From an uncultured Clostridia bacterium (GTDB taxonomy: Bacteria > Bacillota > Clostridia > Oscillospirales > Oscillospiraceae): DNA of 12,177 nt. Positions within the stretch are counted from its first letter, which is position 1. Each line of letters starts with the position of its first letter. The notes beneath the pieces are model-generated. The model was given only the letters and a program-made list of their open reading frames with translations, had not been told where the DNA came from and did no database searches. Location of the stretch: the NCBI GenBank assembly GCA_947383645.1, contig CANDEH010000075.1:1-12177 (forward strand), in the 5' to 3' direction. Below, piece after piece: positions 5,318 through 11,932 of the stretch. Position numbers and translations under genes: made by a program.

Positions 5318-6760
5318 ATGGCACAGGATAAACGGCAGGTGGAGGCCATCACCTCCCGGGATGTGGACTTCGCCCAGTGGTACACCGATGTGTGCACCAA
5401 GGCCGAGCTCATCGACTACTCCAGCATCAAGGGCATGTTCATCTACCGGCCCTACGGCTACGCCATCTGGGAGAATATCCAGCACCTGATGGACGCCGAG
5501 TTTAAAAAGACCGGCCACGAGAACGTCTACCTCCCCATGCTGATTCCCGAGAGCCTCCTCCAGAAGGAGAAGGACCACGTGGAGGGCTTCGCCCCGGAGT
5601 GCGCCTGGGTCACCATGGGGGGCAGCGAGAAGCTGGAGGAGCGCTACTGCATCCGGCCCACCAGCGAGACGCTGTTCTGTGAGCACTATAAGAACGTGAT
5701 TCAATCCTATCGGGATCTGCCCAAGCTCTACAACCAGTGGTGCAGCGTGCTGCGCTGGGAGAAAACGTCGCGGCCCTTCCTCCGCCACCGGGAGTTTTTG
5801 TGGCAGGAGGGGCACACCATGCACGCCACTGCCGAGGAGGCCAAGGAGGAGACCCTGCGGATGCTGAACGTCTACGCCGATTTCTGCGAGAACGTGCTGG
5901 CCATGCCCGTCACACGGGGCATTAAGACCGACAAGGAGAAGTTCAACGGCGCGGAGGAGACCTACACCGTGGAGTGCATGATGCACGACAAAAAGGCCCT
6001 CCAGGCGGGCACCAGCCACTACTTCGGCGACGGGTTCGCCCGGGCCTTCGACATCACCTTTGCCGACAGGGACAACGGCCGCAGCCACCCCCATCAGACC
6101 AGCTGGGGCGTCAGTACCCGGCTCATCGGAGGCATCATCATGACCCACGGCGACGACAACGGCCTGGTCCTGCCCCCCCGGATCGCCCCCATCCAGGCCA
6201 TCGTCATCCCCGTGGCCCAGCACAAGCCGGGGGTGGTGGAGGCCGCCAATGGGCTCTTAGAGCGGCTCCAGGCCGCCGGGGTGCGGACGAAGATCGACCT
6301 CAGCGACAAGGCGCCGGGGTGGAAGTTCGCCGAGTACGAGATGCGGGGCGTGCCCATCCGGGTGGAGATCGGCCCCAAGGACATGGAGAAGGGCCAGTGC
6401 TGCCTGGCCCGCCGGGACACCGGGGAGAAGGTGTTCATCCCCCTGGACCAGCTGGAGGCGACGGTGGCAGGGCTCCTGGACGAGATCCACGACAACATGT
6501 TTGCCATGGCCAAGAAGAATCTGGAGGACAACTTCTTTACCGCCGAGACCTGGGAGGAGGTCAAGGAGATTCTGGACCGCAACAGCGGCGGGTTCGTGCT
6601 GACCAAGTGGTGCAAGTCGCTGGAGTGCGAGATGGCCATGAAGGAGAAGGTGGGCGTCACCAGCCGGTGCATGCCCCTGGCCCAGCGGCGGAACATGGGG
6701 CGCTGCCCCGTCTGCGGCAAGGAGTGCGGCACGGATATTATCTGGGGCGTGGCCTATTGA
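5318..6760 (+). CDS. proS: prolyl-tRNA synthetase, archaeal/eukaryotic-type short form
   Basis: 480 residues, the usual length of the short (archaeal-like) class II enzyme that charges tRNA-Pro with proline in the cytoplasm. Class II motif 1 lies around residues 38-55. Motif 2 is RPFLRHREFLWQEGHT (152-167), directly continuous with the catalytic core and without the inserted editing domain of the long bacterial form. Motif 3 is GDDNGLVLPPRIAP (278-291). The anticodon-binding domain follows (about 292-395, for example VIPVAQHKPGVVEAA). The C-terminal extension carries a probable zinc site with C432, C437, C463, C466 and C470, and ends in WGVAY, both typical of this form. The ATG at 5318 has AGGAG nine bases upstream. 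The gene stands alone behind its own promoter; a weak multi-branch hairpin with six Ts near 6956 may end it. Confidence 0.96.
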   Translation: MAQDKRQVEAITSRDVDFAQWYTDVCTKAELIDYSSIKGMFIYRPYGYAIWENIQHLMDAEFKKTGHENVYLPMLIPESLLQKEKDHVEGFAPECAWVTMGGSEKLEERYCIRPTSETLFCEHYKNVIQSYRDLPKLYNQWCSVLRWEKTSRPFLRHREFLWQEGHTMHATAEEAKEETLRMLNVYADFCENVLAMPVTRGIKTDKEKFNGAEETYTVECMMHDKKALQAGTSHYFGDGFARAFDITFADRDNGRSHPHQTSWGVSTRLIGGIIMTHGDDNGLVLPPRIAPIQAIVIPVAQHKPGVVEAANGLLERLQAAGVRTKIDLSDKAPGWKFAEYEMRGVPIRVEIGPKDMEKGQCCLARRDTGEKVFIPLDQLEATVAGLLDEIHDNMFAMAKKNLEDNFFTAETWEEVKEILDRNSGGFVLTKWCKSLECEMAMKEKVGVTSRCMPLAQRRNMGRCPVCGKECGTDIIWGVAY

Positions 6761-7347
6761 GCGCCTGACGCGGATTTTGGCTGCGAGGCGGAATGTGCCG
6801 CCGGTATAGTTGACGGACAGGCGCAGGAGAGAGGAAAAGAGGCGGAGGGAGGCAGGCGCGCTGACGGCCGTCGGGGACGACGGGGCGGTCGTTGGCGGCT
6901 CTGCCGCCTTGCGGATGGGGCGTACCCCCTGCGGGAACGGCGAGGCTGTGCCGCATTTTTTCCAACCGACATTTTCGGCTTTCCTGTCCGTCAACTGTCA
7001 AATGCCGCCGCCTTTTGGGCGGCCTGAGGTGCGGTCCCGGCCGCACCTCTTTTGGTGGAAGAGAAGAGCTGTACCGGTGACAGACTGTCAAAGAAGGCAG
7101 GAGGCTGGCGGTGCGGAGGGGACCCGGGAGGGGGGGATCTGGGAGAGCAGCCCTCCGTGCTCTCAGGGCGTCTCCCCGACGCCGGCACGGCGGCCTGGTT
7201 CGGCCTGTGCCGGAGAGTGGCGCACGGCTGCGGACTGTGCGGAGAAAAAAGGGGACGACGGCGGTCTTTTGACAGTTTTCAAACAGACCTGTTTTCCCGG
7301 CTCTTCCCCGGCTCCGCGGTTTGACCCTCCCCGGCCGCGCAAAACGC
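6761..7347. other. 587-base gene-free stretch with degenerate hairpin repeats
   Basis: Open frames here are poor in composition and lack ribosome sites. There is an exact 14-base inverted pair AGTTGACGGACAGG (6808-6821 and, reversed, 6983-6996). A 6-bp stem lies at 6894-6908 and a branched fold ends in six Ts (6956-6961). CTGTCAAATGCCGCC then runs into a GCCGCC/GGCGGC stem (7004-7009 with 7018-7023). CTGAGG precedes a perfect 9-bp stem (7026-7034 with 7041-7049) followed by TTTT. Reversed copies of the TTTGACAGTCTG lead seen in repeats C and D occur at 7081-7095 and, weaker, near 6993-7002; a forward TTTTGACAG lies near 7266. The stretch looks like decayed members of the same repeat class. 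Confidence 0.5.
6894..6961 (+). terminator. possible proS terminator
   Basis: A 6-bp hairpin (6894-6899 with 6903-6908) is followed by a branched fold in which TGCGG near 6909 can pair with CCGCA at 6951-6955, enclosing a GGGG-CGTA-CCCC hairpin, and then by six Ts (6956-6961). It lies about 190 bases after the proS stop. The fold was judged by eye. Confidence 0.4.
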
Positions 7348-7376
7348 TTTACTTTTCTCCCCCGCAGTGGTACAAT
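7348..7376 (+). promoter_or_regulatory. sigma-A promoter of the DegV-family gene
   Basis: TTTACT (7348-7353), 17 bases, TACAAT (7371-7376), with the extended -10 TG at 7368-7369. The leader is about 30 bases and contains AGGAG. Confidence 0.75.
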
Positions 7377-7413
7377 CCCCTTGTTATACGGAAATAGAAA
7401 AGGAGTTCTCCGA

Positions 7414-8262
7414 ATGAATAAGCCTGTGATTATCACTGCTGACAGTACATGCGACCTCTCTGAAAAGTTGAAAGAACAACTTCACGTTCAGGTCCTGCCC
7501 CTCACCGTGATGGAGGGGGATCAGGCCTTTAAGGACGGCGTGGACATCACGCCCGCCCGGATCTACGACAACTACCGGCAGAAGGGGCAGCTGCCAAAGA
7601 CTGCCGCCATCTCCCCCCAGGAGTTTACCGATTTCTTTACCCCCATGGTGGAGGCCGGCTGTGAGGTGGTCCATCTGGATATCAGCGCCAAGCTCTCCGG
7701 CTCCTACCAGAACGCCTGTATTGCCGCCATGGATCTGGAGGGCATCTATCCCGTGGACACCACGCACCTGAGCAGCGGTATGGTGCTGATGCTGCTGGAG
7801 GCCTGCCGCCTCCGGGACGAGGGGCGCTCCGCCCGGGAGATCTCCGATTTTCTGAACGCCTATCGGGAGAAGGTGCGCACCAGCTTCGTGGTGGATACGC
7901 TGGAGTTTATCTGGAAGGGCGGGCGGTGCAGCGGAGTCACCGCGCTGGGGGCCAATCTGCTGCACATCAAGCCCTGCCTGGAGATGCACGGCGGGGAGCT
8001 GAAGGTGGGGCACAAGTACCGGGGGGCCATGCGCAAGGTCTACGCCCAGTATGTCCGCGACAAGCTCACCGCCGACGATGTGGACCCCAGGGCCGCCATC
8101 CTCATCAACTCCGGGGAGGTGCCGGCGGAGGTGATGGAGGAGCTGGAGCAGCTGGCGCGGGATCTGGTCCCCTTTGAGACCTTCCTCACCGCCCAGGCCG
8201 GCTGCACGGTTTGCAGCCACTGCGGACCGGGCACGGTGGGGATCTTCTACGCGGTGAAATAG
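7414..8262 (+). CDS. DegV-family fatty-acid-binding protein
   Basis: 282 residues, normal for the family. DegV/FakB proteins bind one fatty acid in a deep tunnel. FakB members present it to the kinase FakA, which phosphorylates it for membrane-lipid synthesis. Visible family features are IITADSTCDLS (6-16) at the N-terminus, KTAAISPQEF (62-71) in place of the commoner KTSQPS form, SAKLSGSYQNA (91-101), whose serines contact the fatty-acid head group, DTLEFIWKGGRCSG (161-174) and the late HCGPGTVGIFY (269-279) with the invariant histidine. The start at 7414 is chosen for AGGAG 8-9 bases upstream; the frame is open further but that part crosses the promoter. It is monocistronic with its own terminator. 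No FakA-like kinase is in the window, so a role in fatty-acid uptake rather than another lipid function is inference. Confidence 0.93.
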   Translation: MNKPVIITADSTCDLSEKLKEQLHVQVLPLTVMEGDQAFKDGVDITPARIYDNYRQKGQLPKTAAISPQEFTDFFTPMVEAGCEVVHLDISAKLSGSYQNACIAAMDLEGIYPVDTTHLSSGMVLMLLEACRLRDEGRSAREISDFLNAYREKVRTSFVVDTLEFIWKGGRCSGVTALGANLLHIKPCLEMHGGELKVGHKYRGAMRKVYAQYVRDKLTADDVDPRAAILINSGEVPAEVMEELEQLARDLVPFETFLTAQAGCTVCSHCGPGTVGIFYAVK

Positions 8263-8275
8263 GGAAAAAACAGAG

Positions 8276-8313
8276 GAGCCGGCGGACCTGACACGGTCTG
8301 CCGGCTCTTTTTT
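8276..8313 (+). terminator. strong intrinsic terminator between convergent genes
   Basis: A 13-bp stem with one G-U pair (8276-8288 with 8295-8307, loop TGACAC) is followed by six Ts. On the other strand the same stem is followed after a few bases by TGTTTTTT, so it can also serve the leftward AI-2E-family gene. Confidence 0.93.
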
Positions 8314-8315
8314 GC

Positions 8316-8327
8316 GGGGGGGGGGGG
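8316..8327. repeat. run of 12 Gs
   Basis: An uninterrupted G12 tract lies between the terminator and the stop codon of the leftward gene. It is outside any coding frame and 12 bases from the stop at 8340. Its length may vary between cells or be an assembly approximation. Confidence 0.9.
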
Positions 8328-8339
8328 TACGGCCGCTCT

Positions 8340-9590
8340 TTACGGCTTCTCCTGCGTGCCGACGATATCGTCTATGGTCATCTGCTGCATCTCCTCGTCG
8401 CTGACGGGGACGTAGGTGCGGTAGTTGTAGGCGTGGATGGGCAGGCCCTTCTCCTTCAGCCGCCAGGAGCAGAACTTGCGCACGCCGGTGTAGAGGCAGG
8501 CGAACAGGGGCACGCCGATGAACATGCCCAGAATCCCCCACAGGCCGCCGCCCACCAGGATGGCGACAATGACCCAGAAGCTGGAGAGGCCGGTGGAGTC
8601 CCCCAGAATCTTGGGGCCCAGAATGTTGCCGTCAAACTGCTGGAGGATCAAGATGAAGATAATGAAGTAGAGACACTGGATGGGGCTGTCCAGCAGGATG
8701 ATAAAGGCGCAGGGGATCGCCCCCAGGAAGGGACCGAAGAAGGGAATGATGTTGGTGACGCCCACCACTACGCTAATCAGAGGGGCGTAGGGGAATTTGA
8801 GGATGCTGGAGCAGATGAAGCAGAGGATGCCGATAATCAGGGAGTCCAGAAGCTTGCCCCGGAAGAAGCCGCTGAAGATCCGGTTGACCGCCTTGGCCCC
8901 GTCGATAATCTGGGCTGCCCGGCGCTGGGAGAAAAAGCTGTAGGTCATCTTGCAGCCGGTGGCGGCGAAGGCCTCCTTGGTGGCCAGCAGATAGACGGAG
9001 ACGATGATTCCCACCAGCAGATTTTTGAAGAAGTTGATGATGACCAGAAAACCGGTGGTCAGGGTGGTGGTGATGGAGGCCAGCGCCCCCTGGACCTGAG
9101 GCAGAAGGGTGTTGCGGGCCCACTGCATCATGTCGTGGTAGTAGGTCTCCATCATGGCGCTCATCCACCGCTCGGCGTCCGGGTTGTCCTCCAGAAACTT
9201 CTGGATCCAGCCCAGGATGGTGTTGTAGTAGGTCTCGGCGTTGCCCACCAGGGAGACGATGCTGGCGTAGAGCTGCGGCAGCAGCACGCTGAGGAGGAGG
9301 TAGAAGCACACCGCCACCAGCACCCAGGTAATCAGGATGCTCAGCGCCCGGACCAGTTCCTTCTTCATCCGCCGCCGGGCGGGGAGCAGGCGCTCCACGG
9401 CGTTGACCACCGGGGAGAGCACATAGGCCATTACGAAGCCGTAGCTCACCGGGGAGAGAATGGTAATCAGCTTCCCGATGTAGTCGAAGAGTACGCTGTT
9501 TTGAAACACGGTGTCGTAGAACACCAGCACGCCGCAGATTACGCAGAAGGCCGTCAGGCCCCAGTAGAGATATTTTCGATCCTGCTCCAT
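8340..9590 (-). CDS. AI-2E family (UPF0118) membrane transporter
   Basis: 416 residues. The family holds eight-helix membrane proteins, some of them reported as exporters or ion antiporters; the name comes from the E. coli autoinducer-2 exporter, and the substrate here is unknown. Hydrophobic segments lie at about 8-28, 36-60, 84-104, 180-203, 247-264, 268-299, 303-318 and 336-367. The most conserved blocks are GVTNIIPFFGPFLGAIP (277-293) and GNILGPKILGDSTGLSSFW (321-339), followed by VGGGLWGILGMFIGVPLFA. An extracytoplasmic or peripheral helical stretch (110-175) separates the early helices, as usual. The soluble C-terminal tail (about 370-416) is charged. The ATG at 9590 has only a weak, distant AAAGGA upstream, but no better start exists. 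It is divergent from the lipid kinase and appears to share a -35 box with it. Confidence 0.92.
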   Translation of the reverse strand: MEQDRKYLYWGLTAFCVICGVLVFYDTVFQNSVLFDYIGKLITILSPVSYGFVMAYVLSPVVNAVERLLPARRRMKKELVRALSILITWVLVAVCFYLLLSVLLPQLYASIVSLVGNAETYYNTILGWIQKFLEDNPDAERWMSAMMETYYHDMMQWARNTLLPQVQGALASITTTLTTGFLVIINFFKNLLVGIIVSVYLLATKEAFAATGCKMTYSFFSQRRAAQIIDGAKAVNRIFSGFFRGKLLDSLIIGILCFICSSILKFPYAPLISVVVGVTNIIPFFGPFLGAIPCAFIILLDSPIQCLYFIIFILILQQFDGNILGPKILGDSTGLSSFWVIVAILVGGGLWGILGMFIGVPLFACLYTGVRKFCSWRLKEKGLPIHAYNYRTYVPVSDEEMQQMTIDDIVGTQEKP

Positions 9591-9629
9591 CCCGAATACG
9601 CCGTCCTTTGTGTAGAATCAGTTAAGAAC

Positions 9630-9658
9630 AGTTTACCTGAAATGAAAAAGAATTGCAA
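9630..9658 (-). promoter_or_regulatory. promoter of the AI-2E-family gene
   Basis: On the minus strand TTGCAA (9653-9658), 17 bases, TAAACT (9630-9635). The -35 hexamer is its own reverse complement and also fits the rightward promoter at 9653-9681. Confidence 0.6.
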
Positions 9659-9681
9659 TACCCTGCTATCTATGGTATACT
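9653..9681 (+). promoter_or_regulatory. promoter of the lipid kinase gene
   Basis: TTGCAA (9653-9658), 17 bases, TATACT (9676-9681), with the extended -10 TG at 9673-9674. It is stronger than the leftward promoter with which it shares the -35 box, so the two probably compete for polymerase. Confidence 0.8.
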
Positions 9682-9687
9682 GCCAAG

Positions 9688-9911
9688 CGGAAAGATGCGC
9701 CGGCCTGCCGGCAGGCGGCGGCTTTTTTGGGTGGGAACGGAAAAGCCGTAGAAAATGCCGGACAGAGGGGGAAATGCCCCGGATACAGGCGATTTTTGCC
9801 GTTTGTATCCGCTGCCGTCCCCGCTCCGGCGATGCCTGCCGCTCCTGCTGCCGCCTGTCTCCGGCGGCATCTTTTGCGGCTTCTTATCACCACAGGAAAG
9901 GATCTGTCCCC
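9688..9911 (+). other. long structured leader of the lipid kinase gene
   Basis: About 220 bases separate the predicted transcript start from the ATG. Early on, a perfect 14-base palindrome (9703-9716), extended by GCC/GGC pairing, is followed within a few bases by TTTTTT (9723-9728), like an intrinsic terminator. A GGGG/CCCC hairpin and an 8-bp stem CGGATACA/TGTATCCG (9780-9787 with 9804-9811) come next. A 10-bp stem with one bulged base (GATGCC-t-GCCG with CGGCGGCATC, ending near 9871) is followed by TTTT. An internal alternative stem GCCGCC/GGCGGC (9850-9855 with 9863-9868) competes with it. The pattern suggests attenuation, but no known riboswitch core is recognised. Confidence 0.5.
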
Positions 9912-10799
9912 ATGCTCAAAAAGCTGCTGTTTATTGTCAATCCCAAGGCCGGCCGCCGCCGCCCCCGGGATATTTTCTTTACCATCTTCTCCATCTTCTC
10001 CGAGGCCGGCTACCTGATCTGTCTGCGCCAGACCCAGGGCCCCGGGGACGCCCAGCGCATCGCCCGGGAGGAGGGGGCGGACTACGACCTGGTGGTCTGC
10101 TACGGCGGCGACGGCACCCTGAGCCAGACGGTGAACGGACTGCTCGCCCTGTCTGCCCCGCCGCCGGTGGGCTACATCGCCGGGGGCAGCACCAACGACT
10201 TCGCCGCCAGCCTCCGCCTGCCCCAGGACCCGGCCATGGCCGCCTGGTCCATCGCCGCCGCCCCGGTGCGACGTATCGACGCGGGGCGCTTCAACGGCGC
10301 CAACTTTGTCTATGTGGCCTCCTTTGGGGCCTTTACCAAGGCGTCCTACTCCGCGCCGCAGACCGTCAAGAATGAGCTGGGACACCTGGCCTACATCCTG
10401 GAGGGGGTCAAGGACCTGTCCAGCCTGCGCTTCCTCCCCGCCCGGGTGGAGGCCGACGGCGAGGTGTTTGAGGGCCGCTTCCTCTTCGGCGCTGTGGCAA
10501 ACGCCACCTCCATCGGCGGCCTCATCAAGCTCCCGCCGGAGACGGTGGTGCTGGACGACGGGAAGTTTGAGCTGCTCCTGGTGCCCGAGCCCAAGTCCGT
10601 GGCGGCGTTGAACGATATGGTGAAGACGCTCCTTCTCCAGGACTTCAGCGGCAGTCAGGGGCTGATTCTGCGCCACGTCTCGCGGGTCACCGTCGCCACG
10701 GAGGAGGCGCTGACCTGGTCGCTGGACGGGGAGTGCGCGCCCGCCGTTGCGCGGGCGGAGATTGAAAATCTCTGCCAGAAGCTGGAGGTGCAGCTGTAG
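9912..10799 (+). CDS. diacylglycerol kinase-like lipid kinase (YegS/BmrU type)
   Basis: 295 residues, the usual size. Family members phosphorylate diacylglycerol or related lipids with ATP at the membrane face, returning diacylglycerol to phospholipid synthesis. The catalytic domain is clear: IVNPKAG (8-14), the nucleotide loop YGGDGTLSQ (64-72), and GYIAGGSTNDFA (87-98), which stands for the usual PxGTxNDFA with S for G/T. The second domain carries DDGKFELLLV (215-224) and ends with SLDGE (270-274), the late conserved acidic motif. No transmembrane helix is seen. The start at 9912 follows AGGAAAGGA; the frame is open far upstream but only as antisense of the AI-2E-family gene. The gene sits alone behind a structured leader, divergent from that transporter. 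No clear terminator follows; its end faces a degraded leftward gene. The exact lipid substrate is not shown by sequence. Confidence 0.93.
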   Translation: MLKKLLFIVNPKAGRRRPRDIFFTIFSIFSEAGYLICLRQTQGPGDAQRIAREEGADYDLVVCYGGDGTLSQTVNGLLALSAPPPVGYIAGGSTNDFAASLRLPQDPAMAAWSIAAAPVRRIDAGRFNGANFVYVASFGAFTKASYSAPQTVKNELGHLAYILEGVKDLSSLRFLPARVEADGEVFEGRFLFGAVANATSIGGLIKLPPETVVLDDGKFELLLVPEPKSVAALNDMVKTLLLQDFSGSQGLILRHVSRVTVATEEALTWSLDGECAPAVARAEIENLCQKLEVQL

Positions 10800-11070
10800 A
10801 CCGTGCAGGAGGCTGTACCCTCTTGCGGCGTCTTCCCTCTGAAAGCGGCGCGGGGCAGGGAGAGGGCGGCGATGCGGCCTGCGGTTGTGATGTCCTCCAG
10901 CCAGAGGCAGTAGCAGTCATGGCGCGGTCGTCGCGGAGCTCGGGTGGGTCGGCATAGTCCCCGGTGCCGGGGAAAAACTTGCTTGCACAGAGGAACAGGC
11001 GGTACTCCCTGAGGCCGCAGCGGCAGAGGGCGGTTTTGAGGATGGCGTCACGGATTTGGGCGACGGTCAT
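10655..11070 (-). pseudogene. frameshifted small gene after the immunity-like gene
   Basis: From the ATG at 11070 (excellent AGGAGG eight bases upstream, overlapping the previous stop) a credible protein begins MTVAQIRDAILKTALCRCGL and runs to PPELRDDRA at codon 50. After that the same frame turns into proline/serine/arginine-rich text typical of a wrong frame and continues to 10687. The neighbouring frame gives HDCYCLWLEDITTAGRIAAL and SLPRAAF, which looks like the true continuation, so one base appears lost near 10922. The second frame stays open to 10655, but past 10799 it is antisense to the lipid kinase, so the original 3' end has probably also been lost. The gene follows the immunity-like gene by 11 bases, clearly one operon. 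The family is unknown; a second small immunity-like or cytosolic protein is a guess. A sequencing error is an alternative to real decay. Confidence 0.6.
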
Positions 11071-11081
11071 AATGGGGCCTC

Positions 11082-11630
11082 CTAAGTTGCCTGTTGGGGC
11101 GGGGGGAATTTGTTGAGAAGGTAGTTGTTCTCTTTCCAGGTTTCCAGATAGATGCCTTCCTCTGCGTGGGATCCAAGACCGGCAAATCCTCCGACATACA
11201 GCGGCCTTCCATTTCGCACGACCCATTGCAGCCCGTGCTCCGGTTCCCATGCGCACTCGGAAAAAACGGAGATGGAGTAGACCTCTGGAATCTCCCTGTC
11301 GATATACAGCTCCGTCGGTATGATATAGGGCAGGATATTTGCGGGTACGTTCAAGTTTTGCGGGTATTCCATGTCTTCAAATTCAAACATAAACGGAGGA
11401 GGCTCTCCATGACACCACTCGGCGTCGCGGAAAAAGCGGATGCTGGCTTTTAGAAGCTGCTCAATACCCGCTGCGTCTAAGCTGAGCAGCTGTGAAACGC
11501 ATTTTTCCGCATATTCGGAGGAAACGTCGGTACCTTTGCCAAAGGAGACCTTTACCTCCCGCCCGAAGAGCGGCCAGCGGGCCTTTCCCACCAGCCTGTA
11601 GAGGCTGCCGCCATGTATATCAGTAACCAT
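11082..11630 (-). CDS. immunity-protein-like cytosolic protein, 182 residues
   Basis: The protein begins MVTDIHGGSLYRLVGKARWP and is soluble, acidic and mixed alpha/beta in appearance. The best landmark is the C-terminal block ECAWEPEHGLQWVVRNGR (125-142) followed by PLYVGGFAG (143-151). This resembles orphan immunity proteins of polymorphic toxin systems and related DUF families (DUF6985/DUF2004-like); I recall the pattern but cannot verify a family. A P-N-I-L-P-Y-I-I-P-T-E-L-Y-I stretch (97-110) precedes it. The start at 11630 is preferred because GGAGGG sits five bases upstream; the ATG four codons earlier (11642) has nothing comparable. It is followed after 11 bases by a frameshifted partner. 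No toxin gene is in the window. A role as orphan immunity is an inference only. Confidence 0.6.
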   Translation of the reverse strand: MVTDIHGGSLYRLVGKARWPLFGREVKVSFGKGTDVSSEYAEKCVSQLLSLDAAGIEQLLKASIRFFRDAEWCHGEPPPFMFEFEDMEYPQNLNVPANILPYIIPTELYIDREIPEVYSISVFSECAWEPEHGLQWVVRNGRPLYVGGFAGLGSHAEEGIYLETWKENNYLLNKFPPPQQAT

Positions 11631-11642
11631 AGAGCCCTCCAT

Positions 11643-11888
11643 TCGTCAAGTACAGCACGCGCGGAGCGCAGTGCCCGAATAGCCCCCAGCAGAGTTTGCG
11701 GCACATACGCCGCAAATAAATTGTAATCATTTTTTCCGGAAACCGCGTTTTCGGAAAAAATACTTCTCGCGAAGCGAGCGTCGAACCCGGCCCCCTCCCC
11801 ATAGGGAGGGGGCCGGGTGAGGCGCAGAGCGCAGCGCAATCTCTATTCGATTGAAATCCGCAGATTTCAATCGAGGGCATGAGCCCCG
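11643..11888. other. hairpin-rich spacer
   Basis: No gene seen. Four stem-loops: TTTGCGGC/GCCGCAAA (11695-11702 with 11709-11716); a 14-bp stem with one G-U pair, A/T at its base (11730-11743 with 11747-11760); a perfect 15-bp GC-rich stem (11785-11799 with 11804-11818, loop CATA); and a perfect 12-bp stem TCGATTGAAATC/GATTTCAATCGA (11847-11858 with 11863-11874, loop CGCA). None has a proper U-run. A TACAAT on the minus strand (11720-11725) could be a -10 box of the immunity-like operon, but its -35 is poor. Confidence 0.5.
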
Positions 11889-11932
11889 TAAAATAAAAAT
11901 GCGGCCCCACAAGGGGCCGCATTTTTATTTTA
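11889..11932 (-). terminator. strong bidirectional terminator of acsB
   Basis: A perfect 20-bp stem (11889-11908 with 11913-11932, loop ACAA) has an 8-bp GC core flanked by A/T runs, so either strand gives a GC hairpin followed by ATTTTTATTTTA. The outer bases include the acsB stop codon, so termination begins at the very end of the reading frame. Confidence 0.95.

Noticed and set aside
5300..6223. A leftward open frame of about 300 codons opposite proS
   Set aside because: Valine/leucine/glycine-rich antisense text of a GC-rich gene; no ribosome site, and it lies wholly within a secure gene.
6810..7397. A rightward open frame of 195 codons in the gap after proS
   Set aside because: It starts at TTG inside an inverted repeat, has no ribosome site, runs across hairpins and through the DegV promoter, and its composition is not protein-like.
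8433..9911. A long rightward open frame continuous with the lipid kinase gene, which would make a 788-residue protein
   Set aside because: It is antisense to the AI-2E-family gene, has skewed composition (G, E, D, H and Q rich), and contains no family motif before residue positions matching the ATG at 9912, where a ribosome site and the kinase domain begin.
11730..11760. A long A/T-based hairpin as a terminator
   Set aside because: The stem is followed by A-rich sequence on either strand rather than a U-run beyond the stem, and no gene ends next to it.
11781..11788. TCGAACCC, reminiscent of a tRNA T-arm
   Set aside because: No matching T-stem, anticodon arm or acceptor stem surrounds it; the bases belong to a perfect 15-bp hairpin instead.
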